DNA of 5,125 nt. Source: Actinomycetales bacterium. Its GTDB lineage: Bacteria; Actinomycetota; Actinomycetes; Actinomycetales; Cellulomonadaceae. Location of the stretch: assembly GCA_015655615.1 (NCBI GenBank), contig JAATES010000002.1, forward strand, positions 1-5,125, given 5' to 3'. The notes under the pieces are model-generated. The model was not told where the DNA came from. It did not search any database and saw nothing but the letters and a program-made list of their open reading frames with translations. This document shows, piece by piece, positions 1 to 5,125 of this stretch. A program made the position numbers and the translations under genes. Each line of letters starts with the position of its first letter. Within the stretch, counting starts at the first letter, position 1.

Positions 1-972
1 AACCCTCTCCTGGGCGCCAGCAGTGCGTCGAGACGTGCGCTCGTCATCGGCGAGGCACTCATCGACGTCGTGCAGCAGGTCGACGGCACCGTCCGGGAAC
101 ACTGCGGCGGTTCGCCCGCCAATGTCGCGATCTCGCTGGGTCGGCTCGGATACCAGGTCGACCTCATCACCTGGCTTGGTGCAGATGCGTACGCCGACCT
201 CATCCGCGACTGGCTCACAGATGCGGGCGTGACCGTCACCGCAGGCCAGGGCGCCGCACCGCGCACCCCCACGGCGGCCGCCGTCCTCGATCACGATGGC
301 AGCGCCACCTACACCTTCGATCTGACCTGGGACCTGCCCGACCGGGCCACCGTCTCCGACGACACCATCGTGATCCACACGGGATCGCTCGCGGCCACAC
401 TGGCTCCGGGTAGCGACAAGGTCCTCGACCTCCTGCGGTCCGCGAGCGGCGCGACGAAAGTCGTTGATCCCAACGTCCGCCCGAGCCTGGTCGAGGACGC
501 CGACGCGACCCGCAACAAGCTGGAGGAGTACTTCGCAGTGGCTGACGTCATCCGGGCCAGCGATGTGGATCTGCTGTGGATGTACCCCTTCGAGGACCCG
601 ATTGACGTGGCGCGACGGCTGGTCCGGGACAGCGGGACTGCGCTGGTCGTGGTGACCCAGGGCCCGCAAGGCGCAACGGGCGTGTGCGCGGCGGGCGAAG
701 TTCACGTGCCGACCGCGGCGACCACGATCGTGGACCGTGTCGGAGCCGGTGATGCCGCCACCGGCGCGCTGATCGACGGGCTGTGGGAGGCCGATCTGCT
801 CGGGGCGCACCGCGCGGACGCTCTGGCAGCCATCGATACCGAGACCTTGCAGACGATAGTGAGCTGGTGTGCACAACTGTGCGCCTTCACGCTCACCAAG
901 GCAGGAGCGAACATGCCCAGACGCAAGGACCTGCAGCAGGTGCTCCACCTCCCGCCTCGGGCTCAGCGATGA
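1..972 (+). CDS. PfkB-family carbohydrate kinase, fructokinase-like (5' partial)
   Basis: Probable cytoplasmic ATP-dependent sugar kinase of the PfkB/ribokinase family, most like actinobacterial fructokinases, which make fructose 6-phosphate. The visible 323 residues open with the family's first strand (ALVIGEALIDVV, 13-24). The substrate-side motif GGSPANVAISLGRLG follows at 36-50. Further on are IHTGS (125-129), DPNVRP (156-161), the nucleotide-binding TQGPQG (219-224) and the C-terminal signature DRVGAGD (245-251), whose GAGD (248-251) forms the anion hole and carries the catalytic Asp251. No ATG, GTG or TTG occurs in frame before position 70. A start at the GTG at 70 would remove the conserved first strand, so the true start lies left of the window, probably by only a few codons. 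Odd point: the signature continues Ala-Ala-Thr where Ala-Phe is usual. The stop codon overlaps the next gene (ATGA). The family is clear; the sugar substrate is inferred. Confidence 0.93.
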   Translation, partial: NPLLGASSASRRALVIGEALIDVVQQVDGTVREHCGGSPANVAISLGRLGYQVDLITWLGADAYADLIRDWLTDAGVTVTAGQGAAPRTPTAAAVLDHDGSATYTFDLTWDLPDRATVSDDTIVIHTGSLAATLAPGSDKVLDLLRSASGATKVVDPNVRPSLVEDADATRNKLEEYFAVADVIRASDVDLLWMYPFEDPIDVARRLVRDSGTALVVVTQGPQGATGVCAAGEVHVPTAATTIVDRVGAGDAATGALIDGLWEADLLGAHRADALAAIDTETLQTIVSWCAQLCAFTLTKAGANMPRRKDLQQVLHLPPRAQR

Positions 973-1631
973 CTGAGGCACCCACCTCTCGGCGCACGCC
1001 CGCCCAGGCGTGGGCCGCACTGCGGGACGGCAATGCACGATTCGTCGCAGGCGAACTGGAGCACCCGTCACAGGACGTCCAGCGTCGCCAGGATCTCGCC
1101 ATTGCCCAGGCTCCTTTCGCGGTGATCTTCGGTTGCTCGGATTCAAGGCTGGCCGCGGAGATCATCTTCGATCAGGGCCTCGGAGACGTCTTCGTGGTGC
1201 GAACGGCCGGACATGTCCTGGACACCACCGTCATCGGATCGATCGAATACGGCGTGGACGTCCTCGGAGCGAGCCTGATCGTGGTGCTGGGCCATGACTC
1301 CTGCGGAGCGGTCGCAGCCGCGGTTCACACCCTCACCACTGGCGAGCAGGCCACCGGGTTCGTCCGAGCGGTCGTCGACCGCGTCATCCCGTCGATCGTG
1401 AGCATCACGAGCCTGGGCGAAGGGATCGGGAGCCTCGCCAGCATGACTCCTGAGGACCTGGGCCGAGAGCACGTACGAAACACCGTGGACATGCTGTACA
1501 GCTACTCGGCGCACCTTGCGCAGGCCGTCGACGAGGGACGGTGTGCCATCCTCGGAATCGAATACGACCTCCGCGAAGGGTCTGCGAGCCTCATCGAGGC
1601 CTGCGGACAGATCAGCGAATCGCCCGCATAG
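969..1631 (+). CDS. Beta-class carbonic anhydrase
   Basis: Zinc enzyme interconverting CO2 and bicarbonate in the cytoplasm, supplying bicarbonate for carboxylases. The 220-residue product is normal length for a soluble beta-class enzyme. Zinc ligands are Cys56 and Asp58 in GCSDSR (55-60), and His109 and Cys112 in GHDSCGAV (108-115). Arg60 would form the Asp-Arg dyad that frees Asp58 from zinc. The conserved FVVRTAGHV (75-83) and [11 protein letters not shown] (90-100) are also present. The C-terminal [11 protein letters not shown] is typical of the family. No signal peptide or membrane segment is seen. The ATG at 969 overlaps the kinase TGA in an ATGA. No good Shine-Dalgarno precedes it, so translation probably depends on coupling to the kinase. 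The frame stays open upstream to 783, but that stretch lies inside the kinase and has no family resemblance. Confidence 0.95.
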   Translation: MTEAPTSRRTPAQAWAALRDGNARFVAGELEHPSQDVQRRQDLAIAQAPFAVIFGCSDSRLAAEIIFDQGLGDVFVVRTAGHVLDTTVIGSIEYGVDVLGASLIVVLGHDSCGAVAAAVHTLTTGEQATGFVRAVVDRVIPSIVSITSLGEGIGSLASMTPEDLGREHVRNTVDMLYSYSAHLAQAVDEGRCAILGIEYDLREGSASLIEACGQISESPA

Positions 1632-1653
1632 GGTTCGTGTTCCGGTCCGCCCT

Positions 1654-1657
1654 GAGG
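1654..1657 (+). promoter_or_regulatory. Candidate ribosome binding site of the fumarase gene
   Basis: A GAGG lies 12 bases before the ATG at 1670, a little far but the only purine-rich match in the 38-base gap. It supports the ATG at 1670 over an in-frame GTG at 1637, which has no Shine-Dalgarno sequence and would add 11 residues with no family resemblance. Confidence 0.5.
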
Positions 1658-1669
1658 CACCATGGACCC

Positions 1670-3100
1670 ATGACCGAGAATCCCGTCACCGCCACAGCTG
1701 CCGGTGACTTTCGCATCGAACACGACACCATGGGCGAAGTCCGCGTCCCGGCTGCGGCGCTCTATCGCGCTCAGACGCAACGCGCAGTGGAGAACTTCCC
1801 GATCTCCGGGACCCCGCTGGAGCGCTCGCACATCGAGGCTCTGGCCAGGGTCAAGAAGGCTGCGGCCCGCGCCAACGCCGAGCTCGGAGTACTGGAGCCC
1901 GACATCGCACAGGCCATCGTCGACGCCGCGGATGCCGTGGCCAGTGGTCGCTACGACGAGCATTTTCCCGTCGACGTCTTCCAGACCGGTTCCGGCACCT
2001 CCTCGAACATGAACATCAACGAGGTGCTCGCCACCCTGGCGAGCACCTCGCTCGGGCGCCCTGTCCACCCCAACGATCATGTCAATGCCTCGCAGTCGTC
2101 CAACGACGTCTTCCCGACCTCCGTGCACGTTGCCGCCGCCGCAGGCGTCGTCGGAGACCTCGTCCCTGCGCTGGAGCACCTGGCCGAGGCCTTGGAAGCG
2201 AAGTCCGGCGAGTTTGTGACCATCGTGAAATCCGGCCGCACCCACCTGATGGACGCCACACCGGTGACCCTGGGGCAGGAGTTCGGAGGCTACGGTGCCG
2301 CCGTCCGCTACGGCGTCGAAAGGCTCCATGCCGTGCTGCCGCGCGTGGCCGAGGTGCCGTTGGGCGGCACGGCGGTGGGCACCGGGATCAACACCCCGGC
2401 CGGATTCCCGCAGCGCGTCATCTCCCTGCTGCGCGAGGACACCGGGCTCGAGCTGACCGAGGCGCGTGATCACTTCGAATCCCAGAGCGCGCGAGACGCC
2501 CTGGTGGAGCTGTCCGGCGCATTGCGCACGATCGCCGTCTCACTCACGAAGATCTGCAATGACCTGCGCTGGATGGGCTCCGGCCCCAACACCGGGCTGG
2601 CCGAGATCGCGCTGCCCGACCTCCAGCCGGGGTCCTCGATCATGCCGGGCAAGGTCAACCCGGTCATACCGGAAGCCGTGCTGATGGTCGCCGCGCGCGT
2701 CGTCGGCAATGACGCGACCGTCGCGTGGGCCGGAGCCAGCGGCTCCTTCGAGCTCAACGTGCAGATTCCGGTCATGGCGCTAGGCGTCCTGGAATCGCTC
2801 AGACTCTTGACAAGCGCGAGCCGCGTGCTGGCCGACAAGGCCGTCGCCGGCATCACAGCGAATGCCGAACGGGCTCGCGCCTATGCGGAGTCCTCGCCAT
2901 CGATCGTGACGCCGCTGAACCGGGTCATCGGCTACGAGTCCGCCGCAGCAGTCGCGAAGCATGCCGTCACGCACGCCGTCACCGTGCGCCAGGCCGTGAT
3001 CGATCTGGGCTTCGTGGCACGCGGAGAGCTCACTGAGTCTCAGCTGGATGCGGCGTTGGACGTGCTGACGATGACCCGGCCACCACGGGCCCAGAGCTGA
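1670..3100 (+). CDS. fumC: Class II fumarate hydratase (fumarase C)
   Basis: Iron-independent fumarase catalysing reversible hydration of fumarate to L-malate in the TCA cycle; a cytoplasmic homotetramer in characterised relatives. The 476-residue product matches the usual 460-475. Motifs in order are [13 protein letters not shown] (107-119), HPND (133-136, the second or B site), SSN (143-145), [11 protein letters not shown] (188-198) with catalytic His192, and the superfamily signature [11 protein letters not shown] (321-331) with Ser322, Lys328 and Asn330. With an offset of four residues these correspond to E. coli FumC His129/Asp132, Ser139-Asn141, His188, Ser318, Lys324 and Asn326 (numbers from memory). 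The SGTSSNMN and HPNDHVN motifs favour fumarase over aspartase. All catalytic residues are intact. It starts 38 bases after the carbonic anhydrase stop in the same direction, so it is probably cotranscribed. Confidence 0.97.
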   Translation: MTENPVTATAAGDFRIEHDTMGEVRVPAAALYRAQTQRAVENFPISGTPLERSHIEALARVKKAAARANAELGVLEPDIAQAIVDAADAVASGRYDEHFPVDVFQTGSGTSSNMNINEVLATLASTSLGRPVHPNDHVNASQSSNDVFPTSVHVAAAAGVVGDLVPALEHLAEALEAKSGEFVTIVKSGRTHLMDATPVTLGQEFGGYGAAVRYGVERLHAVLPRVAEVPLGGTAVGTGINTPAGFPQRVISLLREDTGLELTEARDHFESQSARDALVELSGALRTIAVSLTKICNDLRWMGSGPNTGLAEIALPDLQPGSSIMPGKVNPVIPEAVLMVAARVVGNDATVAWAGASGSFELNVQIPVMALGVLESLRLLTSASRVLADKAVAGITANAERARAYAESSPSIVTPLNRVIGYESAAAVAKHAVTHAVTVRQAVIDLGFVARGELTESQLDAALDVLTMTRPPRAQS

Positions 3101-3112
3101 GCCACCCGCGCC

Positions 3113-3128
3113 GAGGACCTACGTCCTC
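3113..3128 (+). terminator. Hairpin after the fumarase gene, possible terminator
   Basis: GAGGAC (3113-3118) and GTCCTC (3123-3128) form a perfect 6-bp stem with a four-base CTAC loop, beginning 12 bases after the fumarase stop. No T-run follows. Intrinsic terminators without U-tracts are reported in actinomycetes, so attenuation or termination is plausible but not proved. The hairpin is directly followed by CCCCAGGGGG (3128-3137), a second small symmetric element. Confidence 0.4.
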
Positions 3129-3209
3129 CCCAGGGGGTAGTGCGAGCTGATAGGCCTGAGAGTGTTCGGCAGTCGTACGCAGGTCGACCGCGCCGCCCGC
3201 CCGTCCGCC

Positions 3210-3223
3210 GCACGACGTCGTGC
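3210..3223. promoter_or_regulatory. Perfect 14-bp palindrome, candidate operator
   Basis: GCACGACGTCGTGC reads the same on both strands with no spacer. It lies 91 bases upstream of the dehydrogenase ATG in a stretch with no convincing gene. Uninterrupted symmetry suits a dimeric DNA-binding protein better than an RNA hairpin, which would need a loop. Which regulator binds, if any, cannot be told. In GC-rich DNA some palindromes occur by chance. Confidence 0.3.
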
Positions 3224-3273
3224 CTCGAACCCGCTTTGCCCCGCCCCGTCCGGCGCCCCGGCTGCACCGAGGC

Positions 3274-3293
3274 GTGCCAGTGAACACCGGCAC
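3274..3293. promoter_or_regulatory. Imperfect 20-bp inverted repeat beside the ribosome binding site
   Basis: Arms GTGCC-A-GTG (3274-3282) and CAC-C-GGCAC (3285-3293) flank a two-base AA centre; eight of ten positions pair. The element ends five bases before the Shine-Dalgarno sequence of the dehydrogenase gene. A protein bound there, or an RNA fold with the inner pairs opened, could influence initiation. This is inferred from symmetry and position only. Confidence 0.3.
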
Positions 3294-3298
3294 CGTGC

Positions 3299-3305
3299 AA
3301 GGAGG
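3299..3305 (+). promoter_or_regulatory. Strong ribosome binding site of the dehydrogenase gene
   Basis: AAGGAGG, a near-complete Shine-Dalgarno sequence, lies nine bases before the ATG at 3315. It decides the start: the same frame is open back to a GTG at 3162, but that would add a 51-residue Arg/Pro/Ala-rich tail with no resemblance to the family, and would place this site inside the coding region. Confidence 0.85.
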
Positions 3306-3314
3306 CAAGGCAAG

Positions 3315-4346
3315 ATGAACGCAGCGAGAGTGATCGTCCGGGGTCTGGGCAATGTGGGCCAGGACGCGATCAGGATGATCAGTGAGAAGTCGACTCTGAC
3401 GCTGGTGGGTGCGATCGATGTGGACCCGGCCAAAGTCGGCATCGATTCCGGAGAGCTGTGCGGCCTGCCCGCCAACGGCGTCCTGGTCAGCGATGACACC
3501 GACGCGATCCTGGCCACCGCTGCAGACGTCGTGCTCGACTACAGCCCGACCCTGCGCGACGACGAGGGTGGTTTCGGCCCGAGCGCCGAGGAGGTCTGCC
3601 GGTCGCTGCGAGCGAAGAAGAATGTCATCACGACCATTCCGCTGTACTTCCTCGGTGCCACCGCACCGGAGCTCTACGCCAAGCTCGACACCTGCGCCAA
3701 GGAGAACGGCGTCACGTTCCTTCCCACCGGCCTGCTGCCCGGCGCCTACGCCAGCTATATACCCATGGTCCTCGCCGGGATCATGGGTCATGTGGACTCC
3801 GTGGTCGTGGCGAGCGGAGAGGATGACCAGCTCAATACGTCCAGCTGGGTCACCGTCTTCGGCTATGGAGCGGACCCCACGACGTTCCCTGCCGACCGGC
3901 TCAAAGCCGGCATCGTGTCGTACTACGTCTCCGCCGTCCACGAGATGGGTGCCCGCCTGGGCCTGACCTTCGACGAGGTGCGCAGCACCCACGAGGTGTT
4001 CACGGCCCCCCAGGACCTCCATCCCGTCTGGGGCACCGTGGCCGAAGGCACCATCTACGGCCACCGCTTCATCATGAGCGGGATCGTCGACGGCCAGGCC
4101 GTCGTCACGTTGCGGTATGTGCACCGGATCTGTGCGGACGTCGTACCAGAACCCGCCATCGAGGAGGCGATCGACATCCAGGGCCTCCCCGGGCTGCTGC
4201 ACACCGAGATCAAAGGCATGATGCCGTTCGACAACGGCTACGTCACCAGCGTCGCTCCCACGGTCAACGTCATACCGCAGGTCTTGGCGGCTGCGCCCGG
4301 CTACCGGCAGGCCATGGATCTGCCGGTGGTCGTCCCCATCCTCTAG
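3315..4346 (+). CDS. NAD(P)-dependent dehydrogenase, 2,4-diaminopentanoate dehydrogenase / DapB-like family
   Basis: Predicted cytoplasmic oxidoreductase of 343 residues. The N-terminus is a Rossmann fold: VIVRGLGNVGQ (6-16) has the GxGxxG glycines Gly10, Gly12 and Gly15. GAIDVDPAKVG follows, with acidic residues at the end of the second strand where the cofactor ribose is usually read. The arrangement resembles dihydrodipicolinate reductase (DapB). The C-terminal part (about 140-343, including GTVAEGTIYGHRF from 240) instead resembles 2,4-diaminopentanoate dehydrogenase, which acts in anaerobic ornithine breakdown. Actinomycetes carry many such homologues, often labelled dihydrodipicolinate reductase, with no proven substrate. 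No other ornithine-degradation gene is visible, so the substrate is open and a role in lysine synthesis is unlikely. The gene has its own leader and strong ribosome binding site, and is followed by a large hairpin, suggesting a single-gene unit. Confidence 0.8.
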   Translation: MNAARVIVRGLGNVGQDAIRMISEKSTLTLVGAIDVDPAKVGIDSGELCGLPANGVLVSDDTDAILATAADVVLDYSPTLRDDEGGFGPSAEEVCRSLRAKKNVITTIPLYFLGATAPELYAKLDTCAKENGVTFLPTGLLPGAYASYIPMVLAGIMGHVDSVVVASGEDDQLNTSSWVTVFGYGADPTTFPADRLKAGIVSYYVSAVHEMGARLGLTFDEVRSTHEVFTAPQDLHPVWGTVAEGTIYGHRFIMSGIVDGQAVVTLRYVHRICADVVPEPAIEEAIDIQGLPGLLHTEIKGMMPFDNGYVTSVAPTVNVIPQVLAAAPGYRQAMDLPVVVPIL

Positions 4347-4368
4347 CCAGTCGGCGCATACGGTCCGC

Positions 4369-4409
4369 CCCGCGTCGGCGAGGTCCCTCACGGAGCCTCG
4401 CCGACCGGG
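4369..4409. terminator. Large hairpin between convergent genes, probable bidirectional terminator
   Basis: A perfect 10-bp stem pairs GTCGGCGAGG (4374-4383) with CCTCGCCGAC (4396-4405). It extends inward by TCC/GGA (4384-4386 with 4392-4394, G4395 bulged), leaving a CTCAC loop, and outward by CCCG/CGGG (4369-4372 with 4406-4409, C4373 bulged). It begins 22 bases after the dehydrogenase stop and, read the other way, two bases after the stop of the - strand gene. No T-run follows on either side, as is common in actinomycetes. Position between two converging stops makes a shared terminator the likeliest role. Confidence 0.75.
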
Positions 4410-4411
4410 AG

Positions 4412-5125
4412 TCACCGCTTGGACTTGACGACCTTGACCTTCTTCGCCGCGCTGGTGTCGGCGGTCACTGAGGCGCTGCCGAGGTACGTGACCGTCACCT
4501 TGTGCTTTCCGGTCTTCTTGAAGATCGGTAGCCTGACCGTCGCCTTGCCCGCCTTGCGCAATGAGACGCTCTTCGCCTTCTTCCCCGCCTGGGTGACCTT
4601 GACCAGCTTGCCATCGACGCGGAACTGCACCTTGCCGGCCGGGACCAGAGACGTCCCCGGAGCCGTGATGGTCGCCCTCACCTTCAGCACGGTCTTGCGA
4701 GCCGTCGCAGTGGATTTCGACACCGTGAGTTTCGCCTTGCCGGAGGCAGCGACGACCCTGAGCACCCGGGGACCGCTGACCGACGCCGCCGCGACAGCGG
4801 ACCCGCCGTACGTCGCCGTGACCTGGTGCGTCCCTGCCGTGGCGAAGGCGGGGAGCTTGACCGTGGTCACTCCGCGGTCAGCCTCCTTCAGCACGACGCT
4901 GGCCACGACCGCGCCGTCCGCGATGATCTGCACGGTGCCCGTCGGAGCAAGCGTGCCCGTCGGAGCAAGCGTGCCCGTCGGAGCCAGCGTGCCCGTCACC
5001 GTGACGGTCGCGGTGGCCGCACCGGCCTTCCCTGCTGTGGCCGGGGACGCCGACAAGGCCAGGGCGGTCGTCGTGATGGCCTTGCGCACCTGGAAGGTGG
5101 CCGATCCGGTCGAACCGAAGGCGGT
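4412..5125 (-). CDS. Bacterial Ig-like domain protein, C-terminal part (5' partial)
   Basis: C-terminal 237 residues of a probable secreted or surface protein; the N-terminus and any signal peptide lie right of the window. Two tandem Ig-like domains of the Big_3_5 type are visible. The first (about 14-127) runs from ITTTALALSASPATAG through PTGTVQIIADGAVVAS to AGTHQVTATYGG. The second (about 130-237) repeats the pattern: AGKVQFRVDGKLV, then TGKHKVTVTYLGS. The second is much richer in Lys and ends in a basic tail (KKVKVVKSKR). No LPxTG sorting signal or C-terminal membrane segment is present. Such domains usually serve as stalks or binding modules of adhesins or exported enzymes; the function of this protein is unknown. 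The GTG at 5089 followed by Arg-Lys is not the start, because the frame stays open to the window edge and the upstream residues (ending GSATFQV) fit a preceding domain. The first domain carries a three-unit TLAPTG repeat. Confidence 0.88.
   Translation of the reverse strand, partial: TAFGSTGSATFQVRKAITTTALALSASPATAGKAGAATATVTVTGTLAPTGTLAPTGTLAPTGTVQIIADGAVVASVVLKEADRGVTTVKLPAFATAGTHQVTATYGGSAVAAASVSGPRVLRVVAASGKAKLTVSKSTATARKTVLKVRATITAPGTSLVPAGKVQFRVDGKLVKVTQAGKKAKSVSLRKAGKATVRLPIFKKTGKHKVTVTYLGSASVTADTSAAKKVKVVKSKR
4935..4997 (-). repeat. 18-bp in-frame minisatellite, 3.5 copies, coding for TLAPTG
   Basis: On the + strand the unit GTGCCCGTCGGAGCAAGC occurs at 4935-4952 and 4953-4970. It recurs at 4971-4988 with one change (A to C), followed by a half copy, GTGCCCGTC, at 4989-4997. 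In the Ig-like protein this gives TLAPTG three times at visible residues 46-63, between strand VTVTG and strand TVQIIADG. The single difference is synonymous (Leu CTG versus CTT). Near identity suggests recent slippage or unequal exchange. Confidence 0.95.

Noticed and set aside
70..72. GTG as the start of the sugar kinase
   Set aside because: Starting here would delete the conserved first beta strand (ALVIGEALID), which is visible in frame upstream.
783..968. N-terminal extension of the carbonic anhydrase
   Set aside because: It overlaps the C-terminus of the kinase in another frame and has no family resemblance; the ATG at 969 gives the normal length.
1502..2473. Long open frame (323 codons) on the - strand, antisense to carbonic anhydrase and fumarase
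   Set aside because: The + strand genes carry full catalytic motifs; this frame shows none and is explained by GC-rich third positions.
3162..3314. N-terminal extension of the dehydrogenase from GTG 3162
   Set aside because: Arg/Pro/Ala-rich translation of non-coding DNA; all three + frames are largely open here because of high GC. A strong Shine-Dalgarno precedes the ATG at 3315.
3030..4415. Long open frame (461 codons) on the - strand, antisense to the dehydrogenase
   Set aside because: It mirrors the codon structure of a well-supported + strand gene, is rich in Asp/His/Gly/Arg as expected of a GC-rich shadow frame, has no recognisable motif and covers both intergenic regions.
5015..5089. 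Apparent signal peptide at the start of the - strand frame (GTG at 5089, Arg-Lys, then an Ala/Thr/Leu stretch)
   Set aside because: The frame is open to the window edge, the upstream residues look like the end of a preceding domain, and the stretch matches the first strand of an Ig-like domain. It is also only weakly hydrophobic.
1..5125. CRISPR arrays, tRNA or rRNA genes, insertion sequences, attachment sites
   Set aside because: No regularly spaced direct repeats, no transposase or integrase frames and no cloverleaf-like segment were found; the only tandem repeat is the coding minisatellite.

Overview
The window is a GC-rich piece of bacterial chromosome. High G+C, GC-rich third codon positions and a mix of ATG/ATGA starts point to an actinomycete (Actinomycetota). 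The genus cannot be named from the sequence. The protein families seen (PfkB fructokinase-like, beta carbonic anhydrase, class II fumarase, lysine-rich bacterial Ig-like repeats) fit that group.

Layout: positions 1-3100 carry three co-oriented genes on the + strand that look like one transcription unit. They are a PfkB-family sugar kinase (start lies left of the window), a beta-class carbonic anhydrase whose ATG overlaps the kinase stop codon (ATGA), and a class II fumarate hydratase 38 bases further on. A short hairpin follows the fumarase stop. The next 214 bases (3101-3314) have no convincing gene. They hold that hairpin, a perfect 14-bp palindrome, an imperfect 20-bp inverted repeat and a strong Shine-Dalgarno sequence. 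These precede a fourth + strand gene (3315-4346), an NAD(P)-dependent dehydrogenase of the 2,4-diaminopentanoate dehydrogenase / DapB-like type. A large hairpin at 4369-4409 then separates it from a convergent - strand gene. That gene is the C-terminal end of a probable extracellular protein built of bacterial Ig-like domains; its N-terminal part lies right of the window.

How the genes may work together: kinase, carbonic anhydrase and fumarase are central-carbon housekeeping functions (sugar phosphorylation, CO2/bicarbonate supply for carboxylations, TCA cycle). The close packing suggests co-expression rather than a dedicated pathway. The dehydrogenase appears to be its own unit with its own leader. 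The Ig-like protein is unrelated in function.

Nothing here amounts to a clearly new system. The points most worth a second look are an 18-bp in-frame minisatellite inside the Ig-like gene, the symmetric sites in the leader of the orphan dehydrogenase, and the shared terminator between the convergent genes.
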